NCBI GenBank assembly: GCA_023389575.1
Contig: JAEWEG010000006.1
Coordinates: 1-64,000, forward strand
Origin: Chloroflexota bacterium
GTDB lineage: Bacteria > Chloroflexota > Chloroflexia > Thermomicrobiales > UBA6265
DNA length: 64,000 nt
Direction of reading: 5' to 3'
Below are positions 34,453-43,295 of the stretch, piece by piece; position 1 is the stretch's first letter; each line of letters opens with the position of its first letter. The notes beneath the pieces are model-generated. The model was not told where the DNA came from, did not search any database, and was given only the letters and a program-made list of their open reading frames with translations. Made by a program: the position numbers and the translations under genes.

Positions 34453-34923
34453 CTACCACTCGTCCTCTTCTTCGTCGGGCGGCAACCACCCTGGTCGCCA
34501 GGGGTTGTCGCCCGGCGCTTGCCGTCCACCGAGGTGGTCGCGCTCGCTGTGATCGAGTTCGGCCAGTTCCACCATCCTGTCGATGAAACCGTCAACGCTC
34601 ACGTCCGGGTCGTGGAACCGGAATCGCCCCAGTTCATGGAGCATTGTCGCTCCGGGATCGAACTGGTCACCGTAGAAGGCTAGAACGGCAACCTTCGCCA
34701 GGCGAGGATCGTCTGGCGGCAGGGTCGCGATCGCCCCGGCCAGCTCCCGGAGCCCTTCGGCCGAACGACGACTTCGCGCCGCCACCGCCGGACCCAGTCC
34801 CAGCATGTCCTGCTGCTCGCGCTGGACTCGCCAGTCGGCGATTCCAAGAATCCGCTCGCTTATCGCTCGTCGCACATCGTCGATCAATCTGTACTCCGTT
34901 ATCCTGAACGTCGAGATATGCAC
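34453..34923 (-). CDS. Uncharacterised protein
   Basis: A 156-residue, mostly helical protein that I do not recognise. It contains a stretch PPDDPRLAKVAVLAFYGDQF and ends in Asp/Glu (EEEDEW). It is convergent with the PHP gene, stopping 12 bases from it, and divergent from the DMT permease gene. Compact spacing and good frame use support coding. Confidence 0.6.
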   Translation of the reverse strand: MHISTFRITEYRLIDDVRRAISERILGIADWRVQREQQDMLGLGPAVAARSRRSAEGLRELAGAIATLPPDDPRLAKVAVLAFYGDQFDPGATMLHELGRFRFHDPDVSVDGFIDRMVELAELDHSERDHLGGRQAPGDNPWRPGWLPPDEEEDEW

Positions 34924-34999
34924 GTTTTCCTCGCCAGCGGAGGAACCTCAAGGTGACCATGCTACCGCACCTGGCCGTTCCGGCATCCGGATCACCAGA

Positions 35000-35971
35000 T
35001 TGAACATCGATACGACCGTCGAACCTGCTCGCGGAACCGAAGTCTCGCCCGACCTGTCGGACGTCACCGCATCGAGCGCGGGACTCGCGAAACTCTCGCT
35101 CGCCTCCTCGCAGCTCCTCGTCGGCACCACGGTGATCAGCGCCCGATACATGGTCGAGGCGTTTCCGCTGATGATCGGGCTCGCCATCCGCCAGAGCCTG
35201 GCGACCGTCGCCATCGTCCTGATCATGAGGCTGCTGAAACAACGGCTCCCGGAGATGTCGCGCCGGAGCCATGTCATCGTGTTCGCCCAGGCGCTTACAG
35301 GTGTCGTCCTGTTCAATGCCCTGCTGATGCTGGGGGTCGATCGCACAACCGCCACGGCGTCCGGCATTATCACCAGCACCGTACCCGCCGCCATCGCGCT
35401 GCTGTCGCTGGCCCTGGGCGAACGCATCTCGCGGATCACGGCCATTGGCATCGGCGTCGCGATCAGTGGCGTGCTGATCGCCAACACCGCCCAGGCGAAC
35501 CCCGAGGCGGATGGCGGAAGCGCGCCGTTGATTGGCGGCGCGCTGGTCATGGGCGCGGTCATTTGCGAGGCGTTGTTCACCATCCTCGGGAAGTCCCTGG
35601 GAGGTCGGATGAACCCACTCCAGAACTGCCTGCTGGTCTGCCTCTACGGTGCCGCCATGCTGATCCCGATGGCCCTCTGGCAAGTACCCGGCTTCGATCC
35701 GTCCTCGGTACCTGCGTCCGGCTGGCTTGCCATCGCCTGGTCGGCCGGCCCAGTGATGATCGGCGGGTTCTTCCTGTGGTTCAACGGCCTGCGGGTGATT
35801 CCCTCCAGCAGCGCCGCCGTGTTCACCGGCCTTATCCCGGTCAGCGCCCTTGCCTGCTCGTTCGTTTTGCTTGGAGAGCAGATCACCTGGCGGCACATCG
35901 TGGGCATGGCGCTCGCGATTCTGGCCGTGTACCTGGTGGCCCGCGCCCCTCGAACTCGCCCAGCCCCTTAG
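35000..35971 (+). CDS. DMT-superfamily (EamA) permease
   Basis: An inner-membrane transporter with about ten hydrophobic segments in two EamA repeats; the second repeat begins near residue 175 (LIGGALVMGAVICEALFTI). Typical motifs are TTATASGIITSTVPAAIALLS and SSSAAVFTGLIPVSALACSF. Members export amino acids or other metabolites. The start is unsure: TTG at 35000 gives 323 residues, while the open frame reaches back to 34805 but would then overlap the neighbouring gene. Substrate unknown. Confidence 0.85.
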   Translation: MNIDTTVEPARGTEVSPDLSDVTASSAGLAKLSLASSQLLVGTTVISARYMVEAFPLMIGLAIRQSLATVAIVLIMRLLKQRLPEMSRRSHVIVFAQALTGVVLFNALLMLGVDRTTATASGIITSTVPAAIALLSLALGERISRITAIGIGVAISGVLIANTAQANPEADGGSAPLIGGALVMGAVICEALFTILGKSLGGRMNPLQNCLLVCLYGAAMLIPMALWQVPGFDPSSVPASGWLAIAWSAGPVMIGGFFLWFNGLRVIPSSSAAVFTGLIPVSALACSFVLLGEQITWRHIVGMALAILAVYLVARAPRTRPAP

Positions 35972-36029
35972 TCCGCTACCCTCCCCGGTTCAGGGCATCA
36001 AGGCAAAAAAACTCGCGTGGCGTCGCGTG

Positions 36030-36497
36030 CTACAACAAGACCGCCACCACGAATATCACAACCAGGATGACGAGGATCACCGCGCCGATCCGCATTACTG
36101 GGAGGCTGGAAGACGGCGTCGCGGTCGTGGCCCTGGGTGATTCGACCAGAGCGCCGCTGGCGCGGTAATCGGCGAACGACATTCGTTCCTTTCGCTCCTC
36201 GCACAGCTTCTCAAAGGTGAGAATGCGATCGGCAAGCTGGGCCGGATCGGATTCCGCCCAATCGAACTCGTAGTCGCTCCACCGCCGCTCAAGTTCCACC
36301 ACGGTCGTCAGCGAATCGTGTTCCGACGCTTCCGCGCCGTCCATCGCCAACGCGTAGGCGCGCTGATCGCGCGAGATTTCGTCGATCAGGTCACTCCGCA
36401 CCTGCTCGAACGACTTCCCCGCGTACACGGGATGCCAGGTGAAACCTTGACTTGTCGCCCCACCCGCTGCATTCCCGGGTTCCTTCGTCTCCGACAC
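36030..36497 (-). CDS. Small tail-anchored protein, uncharacterised
   Basis: A 155-residue protein with a soluble, partly helical region and one C-terminal hydrophobic segment (IGAVILVILVVIFVVAVLL) that ends the chain, so it looks like a tail-anchored membrane protein. The soluble part contains a charged ELERRWSDYEFDWAESDPA helix. I know no family. It is convergent with the DMT permease gene. Confidence 0.6.
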   Translation of the reverse strand: MSETKEPGNAAGGATSQGFTWHPVYAGKSFEQVRSDLIDEISRDQRAYALAMDGAEASEHDSLTTVVELERRWSDYEFDWAESDPAQLADRILTFEKLCEERKERMSFADYRASGALVESPRATTATPSSSLPVMRIGAVILVILVVIFVVAVLL

Positions 36498-36619
36498 TCA
36501 CGGTCCTTTCCGCCAGGATCCAAGCGAATGACCCCATCCTTCGCCACAGCGACGTAGGGAACCATCCGCGTGCGTTCATCTCCCAATTCTAGACCGGGAT
36601 GCCCGCCAGGAACGTATCG

Positions 36620-39229
36620 CTAGAGCGCGATCGTCCCCTCGTACACAAGATCCCGGCAGCGCATTTCGATCTCGGCCGGGTCGATTTCCACCCGGGCCAG
36701 ACCGGTCGCCTGCGCCGTGCGCGCGACCGCCGCGGCAACCCGAGGCGCGACGCGCAGGTCGAGGCTGTCCGGAATCAGGAACTCCGGCGTCAGCTTCTCT
36801 GGCGTGACCAGGTCGGCGATGGCGTGAGCCGCGGCGATCTTCATCTCGTCGCTGATCGTTCGGGCCCGCACATCGAGCGCGCCGCGGAAAACCCCCGGGA
36901 ACGCAAGGGAGTTGTTCACCTGATTGGGGAAATCGCTCCGGCCCGTCGCGATCGCGAAGGCGCCAGCCTCCCGCGCCAGGTCGGGCGTGATCTCCGGCGT
37001 GGGGTTCGCCAGCGCGAAGATCATCGGATCGCTCGCCATCGTCCGGATCATGTCGCCAGTCAGGGTGCCAGGCGCCGACAGACCAACGAAGACGTCCGCT
37101 CCGGGAAGCACGTCCGCCAGGCTGCCCTGCTTGCCGCCACGGTTGGTGATTTCCGCCAGTGCCTGCTTCGATCCATCGAGGCCTGGTCGACCCTTGTAGA
37201 TCGCACCCTTACGGTCGCAGACGATCACGTCAGCCACGCCAACCGTGTCCAGCAACCTCGCCACGGCGACGCCGGCCGCGCCCGCGCCATTGATGACGAT
37301 GCGCACGTTGCCCAGATCCTCGCCGCGCAACTTCGCGGCGTTCAGCAGGGCCGCCAGCACAATGATGGCGGTGCCGTGCTGGTCATCGTGGAACACCGGC
37401 ATGTCGAGCGCTTCACGCAGCTTGTTTTCAATCTCGAAGCAACGCGGCGCCGAAATGTCCTCCAGGTTGATGCCCCCAAATGACGGTGAAATCGCCGTGA
37501 CGATACGCACGATCTCGTCCGGATCGCGCGAGGCCAGGCAGATCGGGAAGGCCTCGACGCCCGCCAGCGTCTGGAACAGCACGGCCTTGCCTTCCATCAC
37601 CGGCAGGCCCGCCTGCGGGCCGATATCGCCCAGGCCGAGCACGGCGGACCCGTCGGTCACGATCGCAACGAGATTGCCTTTGGCGGTCAGTTCCGTCACC
37701 GTCGACGGGTCGTCGCGAATGACATGCGCCGGCACAAGCGCCTTCGGCGGCACGTAAAGCGTGTTCAGGATGTGGTGGTCGCGGATGGGAATCTTGCTCC
37801 GGATTTCCAGAATGCCTCCGTGCCGCTCCCGGAGGTCGATCGCCTCTTCCCGGAGGCTGCGGTCTTCCTTTCGCACGCTCGATCGGGCCGGGGTCAGGCG
37901 CCCCTCGTACACGTATCGCCGGGTCTTGGCCGCCACCTCATCGGCGTCGACTTCCCGCGTCGCCTCGCCGGTTTCCTGCGCTGCCCGGACAACCGCCGCC
38001 GCGATCGCCGGCGCCACCCGGAAATCGAAGATCCGGGGCAGGATGTTGTCCGCGTGCAGCTCGTTGGCGGGCACCATGTCCGCCAGCGCCCTCGCCGCGC
38101 CGAGCATCATCCGCAACCGGATATGCGTCGCGCCCGAGTCCAGCAAGCCTCGGAAGAAGCCCGGGAACACCAACGACACGTCCATCACGTTCGGGAAGTC
38201 CGAGCGTCCGGTCGCGATGACTTTCGCCCCAGCCTCGCGCGCCGCGTCCGGCTGAATCTCAGGGGTAGGCACCGCCAGCGCGAAGATGATCGGGTTGGGG
38301 GCCATCTCGCGGACCATGTCGGCCGTCACGATATCGCCGGTCGAGAGCCCGACGAACACGTCGGCGCCCTTCAGCATCTCGCCCAGGGAGCCCTTGCGCT
38401 GCTGGTGGTTGGTTTCCTTGGCGACGTACGACTTCGCCCAATTCATCCGCTCCGGCCGGTAGCGATAAATCGCCCCGGCCCGATCGCATACCACCAGATT
38501 TCGAACCCCGGCCCGCGTGAGCAGCCGGGCCACGCCGATGCCGGCGATTCCCGCCCCGCTCAGAACCACGGAGATGTCCTCGAGTCGCTTGCCCGTCACC
38601 TTCAACGCATTGTGGAGCGCGCCGAGCACCAGGATGGCTGTTCCGTGGTGCTGGTTGGAGAACACCGGGATATCCGCCGCCTTGTCGAAGTTATCGGCGA
38701 TGGTGAAGGCTCGTGGCGAGGAGATGTCGTCCAGGCAGATCGCGCCAAAAGTCGGCGATATCGCCACCCCAGTGTCCACGATCTCGCCAACGTCATGAGT
38801 CGACAGGCAGATCGGCATCGCATCGATACCCGCGAACGTCTTGAAGATGACGCTCTTCGCCTCCGCCAGCGGAATGGCCGCTTCCGCTGGACCACTCTCC
38901 CGCCCAAAAATGTCCGAACCGTCGGTAAGGATCGCCACCGTGTTGCCTCGGCAAGTCAGGTCATATGACCGGACCGTGTCGTCCTTGATGGCAAGACAGG
39001 CCTCGGCCACGCCCGGCGTATACACAAGGGAAAGCACGGACCGGTCGCGGATGGGCACCTTGGACCCAACACCAATCAGGCCCCGGTACCGCCGCCGGTA
39101 ATCGAGCCCTTCATCGTCATCGGTGTAGTCCATGCCGTTGGTCGTCGTGGCCTGGGGCGCGGGTTCAGTTCCCGGGAAGCCGTCTTCGCCCTCGGGCACG
39201 GGTATGGAAAAGGTCTCGTCATCGACCAT
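36620..39229 (-). CDS. Tandem-duplicated malic enzyme fusion
   Basis: An 869-residue protein with two complete malic-enzyme units, about residues 45-440 and 455-869. Malic enzyme oxidatively decarboxylates malate to pyruvate. Copy 2 keeps the metal ligands (LEDISAP; VFHDDQHGTA), Lys548 in PVMEGK, NPTPE and NQVNN, but its Tyr motif is YVPP instead of YTPG. Copy 1 keeps YTPGVAEAC and Lys125 but has DDQHG changed to NQHHG, NPTPE to VPTPE and NQVNN to NVMDV. Copy 2 is therefore the likely catalytic unit and copy 1 a degenerate one. The ATG at 39229 has GGGAGG at ideal spacing. Usual malic enzymes have a single such unit. Confidence 0.88.
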   Translation of the reverse strand: MVDDETFSIPVPEGEDGFPGTEPAPQATTTNGMDYTDDDEGLDYRRRYRGLIGVGSKVPIRDRSVLSLVYTPGVAEACLAIKDDTVRSYDLTCRGNTVAILTDGSDIFGRESGPAEAAIPLAEAKSVIFKTFAGIDAMPICLSTHDVGEIVDTGVAISPTFGAICLDDISSPRAFTIADNFDKAADIPVFSNQHHGTAILVLGALHNALKVTGKRLEDISVVLSGAGIAGIGVARLLTRAGVRNLVVCDRAGAIYRYRPERMNWAKSYVAKETNHQQRKGSLGEMLKGADVFVGLSTGDIVTADMVREMAPNPIIFALAVPTPEIQPDAAREAGAKVIATGRSDFPNVMDVSLVFPGFFRGLLDSGATHIRLRMMLGAARALADMVPANELHADNILPRIFDFRVAPAIAAAVVRAAQETGEATREVDADEVAAKTRRYVYEGRLTPARSSVRKEDRSLREEAIDLRERHGGILEIRSKIPIRDHHILNTLYVPPKALVPAHVIRDDPSTVTELTAKGNLVAIVTDGSAVLGLGDIGPQAGLPVMEGKAVLFQTLAGVEAFPICLASRDPDEIVRIVTAISPSFGGINLEDISAPRCFEIENKLREALDMPVFHDDQHGTAIIVLAALLNAAKLRGEDLGNVRIVINGAGAAGVAVARLLDTVGVADVIVCDRKGAIYKGRPGLDGSKQALAEITNRGGKQGSLADVLPGADVFVGLSAPGTLTGDMIRTMASDPMIFALANPTPEITPDLAREAGAFAIATGRSDFPNQVNNSLAFPGVFRGALDVRARTISDEMKIAAAHAIADLVTPEKLTPEFLIPDSLDLRVAPRVAAAVARTAQATGLARVEIDPAEIEMRCRDLVYEGTIAL

Positions 39230-39428
39230 GCTGGACCTCCCGCGGCTGGGCTTGTCGGGGTTCGAAGAGTTCTTGATCTCAGCGTGCGCCACGTAGTGTT
39301 TCCTCCCGTACTCGGCTTCACCGGAGCGCTGGGCACGATGGTTCATCTTGCACCGGTGTGAACGACGTATGAGCAATGGTACAACGTCCGGCTCGCCACA
39401 CCTTTTGGCCCGCCTGGAACCATCACAA

Positions 39429-39466
39429 AAAGACCGCGAGCGGCGGAATCGCCACTCGCGGTCTTT
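39429..39466 (-). terminator. Terminator of the lipoprotein gene
   Basis: On the minus strand AAAGACCGCGAG and CTCGCGGTCTTT pair (12 pairs, 14-base loop), followed by TTTTTGTG. It lies 29 bases past the lipoprotein stop and upstream of the malic enzyme gene, so the two genes are separate units. Confidence 0.85.
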
Positions 39467-39494
39467 CTTCGGAATCCTGGTTGGAACGGCCGGC

Positions 39495-39923
39495 CTAGCT
39501 GGCTGGCGTCGCGGCAATCGGAGACGCCACAGGTGAGGCTACTGGCGAAGCAATCGGCGATGCGATTACGCCAGGAACGGTGATCGGCGTGGCCGAATCA
39601 ACCGCGGCCGGGCTGGCCTCGCCCATCACTGGGGTGGCCTCGCCCATCACTGGAGTGGCGGCATCCATCACGGGCGTGGCGCCCTCAACGACTGGGCTGG
39701 CGGCGGCCGGGCTAGCGGCGGTCTCCTCGGGAGTCGTCACGACTTCCTCGGTGGGCTCTTCGGTCGCTTCCTCGGTCACGGCCTCGGTTGGCGGCGCGGC
39801 CGTTGGTGTTGGATCCTCGTCGTCATCGCCTCCGCAGCTCACAAGGAGCAGCGTGCTGAGGCCAATCGCGGCGAGTGACATGGCCTTGCGACGTTTCCCG
39901 TGAAACGCGGTAGATCGAAACAC
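39495..39923 (-). CDS. Small lipoprotein with Pro/Ala/Thr repeats
   Basis: A 142-residue predicted lipoprotein. The signal ends with the lipobox LLLVSC, followed by GGDDDED. The rest is low complexity: TEEATEEPTEE, repeats of ATPVMGE, and a tail of ASPVASPVASPIA units. There is no folded domain. GAGGAGG lies before the GTG at 39923; the ATG frame starting at 40001 has no ribosome site. The tail resembles those on the proteins at 16238-18223 and 61824-62618 and probably forms an extended surface spacer. Confidence 0.75.
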   Translation of the reverse strand: MFRSTAFHGKRRKAMSLAAIGLSTLLLVSCGGDDDEDPTPTAAPPTEAVTEEATEEPTEEVVTTPEETAASPAAASPVVEGATPVMDAATPVMGEATPVMGEASPAAVDSATPITVPGVIASPIASPVASPVASPIAATPAS

Positions 39924-40128
39924 GTGTTCCCCTCCTCTGTGATGACCTTGCTTCCCTTGAGTGCACGGCGCGTCATGGCGTGCCGAAGTGATGCAGTTCA
40001 CAATATCGCACTCTTGTCCCTGATGCTACCCTTCGCGAAGGGACAAATCTCCCGCATCAGCCGTCAAGTATACCCGCGTCATGCGCCCGGCGGGCGCATC
40101 GCACCGTCAGCGTCGTCCCATCACGGAA

Positions 40129-41055
40129 ATGGACTGGACCAACATGCCCATCGAAATCGACTACCGCGGCCCACTGCGCGCCGAGCTCGACGCGGCCCTC
40201 CTGGCCGGCGAGCAGGCATCCACCACCATCCTGGATTTCTACAATGCCCATACCGCCAAGACCTACGTCAAGGGTGATGGCTCTCCCGTCACCGATGCCG
40301 ACCTGGCATCCGACAAGGTCATCCGTGAGGTACTCGGTTCCGCCTTCCCCAACGACGCACTGATGACCGAAGAGGGAGCGAAGGACCTTGCCCGTCTGGA
40401 CCACGACCGGTGCTGGATCGCCGATCCGATCGATGGCACCGCCCAGTACGTCGCCGGAACGGGGCTGTTCGACATCATGGTCGCGCTCGTGGAGCATGGC
40501 CGGCCGATCGTCGCCGTATCAGTCCAGCCCGTTCGTGGCCGGGTCCAGGCAGCGGTGGTCGGTGAAGGCGCCTGGGAGTACCTCGACGGGAAAACCATGC
40601 CCCTCCGGCTGGGACCACCATCCACGCCACCACGAGTCGTCTCCTCGAAATGGTATGGAGGGCGCGAATCGGAACGGGCCGCGGCCATCGTCCGGATAGG
40701 CGAGCGGCTCTCCGTGGAATCGCCATCAATACTCGAGGTTGGCTTCCAGACCCGTGCGTTCTCGCCCGACGCGGATGCCTTCGACACGTTCATTGGCCTT
40801 CCCCAGTCCGACAAGGGCTCGATCGCCCAGGAGTGGGATCTCGCCTGCATCGACCTCCTGACCCATGAGGCCGGTGGTTCGCTGACCGACTGCTGGGGCC
40901 GGCTCCACCGCTACAACAAGCGCTCGACCAGCATCGCCGGAGGCATCCTGGCCAGCAACGATCCAACTCTCCACGCGCGCGTCGTCGAGGCCGTGGGGCC
41001 CGAGCTACCACCCAACCCACCCGCGACCGATCCGTTCGACGACGGCATCGAGTAG
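40129..41055 (+). CDS. Inositol monophosphatase-family phosphatase
   Basis: A metal-dependent sugar-phosphate or inositol-phosphate phosphatase, about 308 residues. Family motifs are GSPVTDADLASDKVI, the Glu pair in MTEEGAK, and WIADPIDGTAQYVAG (the WxxDPxDGT signature, with Q where N is usual), plus EWDLACIDLLTHEAGG near the end. Substrate may be histidinol phosphate, inositol phosphate or another; sequence alone does not decide. Starts at 40129 and 40144 are both possible and neither has a strong ribosome site. Confidence 0.86.
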   Translation: MDWTNMPIEIDYRGPLRAELDAALLAGEQASTTILDFYNAHTAKTYVKGDGSPVTDADLASDKVIREVLGSAFPNDALMTEEGAKDLARLDHDRCWIADPIDGTAQYVAGTGLFDIMVALVEHGRPIVAVSVQPVRGRVQAAVVGEGAWEYLDGKTMPLRLGPPSTPPRVVSSKWYGGRESERAAAIVRIGERLSVESPSILEVGFQTRAFSPDADAFDTFIGLPQSDKGSIAQEWDLACIDLLTHEAGGSLTDCWGRLHRYNKRSTSIAGGILASNDPTLHARVVEAVGPELPPNPPATDPFDDGIE

Positions 41056-41080
41056 CCCACATTCGTCTCCTACCAGCAAT

Positions 41081-41125
41081 CGAAAAAGGGCGCCCGGCAC
41101 GTTATGTGCCGGGCGCCCTTTTTCG
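41081..41125. terminator. 20-base-pair bidirectional terminator
   Basis: CGAAAAAGGGCGCCCGGCAC pairs perfectly over 20 bases around GTTAT. Its arms end in A-run and T-run, so it should work for both convergent neighbours, the phosphatase and nagB. Confidence 0.9.
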
Positions 41126-41155
41126 ATTTCGACCCGCGGCGATGTCCGCCGCGGA

Positions 41156-41926
41156 TTATTCCAGGACCAGTTGCGACGCGGCGTCCGCGTCCACGATCAC
41201 CGTAAGCTTCTCCGCGATCGTCTGCAAGTACGAACCCGGCACCTCGTCGGTCACCGGTCCCTCCAGCGACTGGCGCAGAATTCCCGACTTCGAGCTCCCG
41301 CTCACGATCAGAACCACCTGCTCGGCCTCCAGGAACCGGCTGACACCCACCGTCATCGCCTGGGCCGGAATCTCCTCACCTTCCTCGTAGTAGGCCGCGT
41401 TCTGGTCGCGCGACTCATCCGTCAGGTCCACGATCCGCGTTGGAGCATCGATCGGCGAGCCTGGCTCGTTGAACCCGATGTGACCATTCCGCCCCAGGCC
41501 CAGCACGGCCAACCTGAAGCCGCCAAGGTCCTGGATCGCCTTGTCGTAGGCGGCGAGCGCCTCATGCGGGTTCTCGGCCAACGTGGGCACCAGGTGAACA
41601 TGCGGCCCGTGAACCTTGGCTGGGGTCAGGAACGCATCGTCAAGCCACGCCGTCAGGCTGGTCTTGTCGTCGATCCCCTTCCCCAGGTAGTCGTCCATGC
41701 AAAAGAACTCAATCGAACCGAAGTCGATCGCGCCGGCCTCGATTCGCCGCGTCAGTTCATCGTACATGCCCCGCGGCGTCTCGCCAGTCGGCAACGTGAT
41801 CGCGCTGCCCGGATTCGCGGCGATCACCTGCTCGACGATATCCGCGGCCAGCGCGCTCATCTCCTCATAGGTCTCCGCCACAACCACGCGAATCCCCGAC
41901 GCCTTCACCACTGCCTCACGGGCCAT
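41156..41926 (-). CDS. nagB: Glucosamine-6-phosphate deaminase family protein
   Basis: NagB converts glucosamine 6-phosphate to fructose 6-phosphate and ammonia. The 256-residue protein has ITLPTGETPRGMYDEL, the active-site FFCMDDYLG and LGLGRNGHIGFNEPG motifs. The ATG at 41926 has AGAGGA upstream; the longer ATG frame adds residues outside the family. A 6-phosphogluconolactonase role is less likely because GHIGFNEPG is characteristic of the deaminases. No other amino-sugar gene is adjacent. Confidence 0.9.
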   Translation of the reverse strand: MAREAVVKASGIRVVVAETYEEMSALAADIVEQVIAANPGSAITLPTGETPRGMYDELTRRIEAGAIDFGSIEFFCMDDYLGKGIDDKTSLTAWLDDAFLTPAKVHGPHVHLVPTLAENPHEALAAYDKAIQDLGGFRLAVLGLGRNGHIGFNEPGSPIDAPTRIVDLTDESRDQNAAYYEEGEEIPAQAMTVGVSRFLEAEQVVLIVSGSSKSGILRQSLEGPVTDEVPGSYLQTIAEKLTVIVDADAASQLVLE

Positions 41927-42075
41927 CCAGCCGCTTCCTCTCATCGTCCTGCGAGAATCATCATCAACGGGCCCGGTTTCGGGCGGGATCGCCTGCTCCG
42001 TGGCCCGCATCCCGCCTATCATAGTCCTTCGCCGCGCGGCGAATTGGCGGAACTTCACGGGTCAAGGGGAAACGC

Positions 42076-43209
42076 ATGCAGCACTGGTCGGAACCGTTGA
42101 ACGCGCTCGACACATGGATCGCGGAAGGTGTCGTCAACGGCGCGTCCGCCGCCGTCTGGCACGACGGAGACATTGTGGCGACGCACCAGTCAGGCGAGGC
42201 CAAACCCGGGCGGCCGGTTACCACCGAAACACTCTTCGCGCTCGCCTCCGTCTCCAAGCCCATCACCGTCGCCGCCATCATGCGCGCCGTGCAGGAAGGT
42301 CAGCTCACGCTCGACGCACCCGTGGCCGCGCTCGTTCCCGACTTCGGCGAGGTCGACGACCCGCTCGACAGCGAGGTCCTCCCCCAACTCGAGGCGCTCC
42401 GGGACCGCATCAGCCTCCGCCAGCTGCTCAGTCATACATCCGGCCTGCCAGAGAATGCCGGCACGAAGCGTGTCCGCATGCGCGATCTTCCATCCCTCGA
42501 CGCAATCGTCGACGCCATGTGTGGCGTGCCACTCCAGTCAGCTCCCGGCGAGGTACTCCGCTATTCGAACGTCGGAATCGGGATCGCTGGCCGCGCGCTG
42601 GAACTCGCCACTGGCCGGGGCGTGCACGACATCATCAATCAGGACGTATTCCCGACTCTCGGCCTGAGGGCCATCGCGACTCATCCAGACGAATCCTGGG
42701 ACGACCGCATCGCGATCGTGCAGGACCCATCCTCGGCCGGAACTCCCGCCGAGAGCTACAACAGCGAGTGGTGGCGTTCGATTGGCATCACCTGGGGTGG
42801 CTACTTCGGCACGCCTACCGATCTCGCCTCTTTCGCCTCCTCCTTCTTCGAAGGCGCCGATTCACCGCTGGGTGACGATACGAAGGCCGAAATGATTGTG
42901 GACCAGACGGGAGGCGTTCCCGGCGGCGTCAACTCCGCCGGCATCCACTGGGATCGCGGCGCCTGGGGATTGGGCTGGGAGGTCGCGAGCGACAAGCGAC
43001 ATCACTGGACCGGCACGCTTCGCTCTCCCCGCACCTTCTGCCACTGGGGCCAGTCCGGCACGCTCGTCTGGGCCGACCCGGAACGTGACCTCGTCCTCGC
43101 CGTGTTCGCCAATCGCTCCGTGCTCAAGCCGTGGCCGCTGCGGCCGCCTCGCTGGTCGGCACTCAGCGACGCATTGGTGGAAACTCACGATTCGTCGCGC
43201 CCCCGCTAA
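42076..43209 (+). CDS. Beta-lactamase-family serine hydrolase (class C fold)
   Basis: A 377-residue hydrolase of the penicillin-binding/beta-lactamase family. The SxxK active site is SVSK in ALASVSKPITVAAIM, and the YxN motif is YSN in LRYSNVGIGIAG. Such proteins act as esterases, peptidases or D-aminohydrolases. There is no signal peptide, so it is probably cytoplasmic and not a drug-resistance enzyme. AAGGGG precedes the ATG. Confidence 0.88.
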   Translation: MQHWSEPLNALDTWIAEGVVNGASAAVWHDGDIVATHQSGEAKPGRPVTTETLFALASVSKPITVAAIMRAVQEGQLTLDAPVAALVPDFGEVDDPLDSEVLPQLEALRDRISLRQLLSHTSGLPENAGTKRVRMRDLPSLDAIVDAMCGVPLQSAPGEVLRYSNVGIGIAGRALELATGRGVHDIINQDVFPTLGLRAIATHPDESWDDRIAIVQDPSSAGTPAESYNSEWWRSIGITWGGYFGTPTDLASFASSFFEGADSPLGDDTKAEMIVDQTGGVPGGVNSAGIHWDRGAWGLGWEVASDKRHHWTGTLRSPRTFCHWGQSGTLVWADPERDLVLAVFANRSVLKPWPLRPPRWSALSDALVETHDSSRPR

Positions 43210-43295
43210 CCACCAGCGTCAATCTGTCGTATCCTCACAACCAACCTGATTCCGCCGACCGCCGCCGACCGAGTTCCCGAAGGAGTGCCACCTCC

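Noticed and set aside
42076..43209. A beta-lactam resistance enzyme.
   Set aside because: The protein has SxxK and YSN motifs but no signal peptide and belongs to the broad serine hydrolase family; resistance cannot be inferred.
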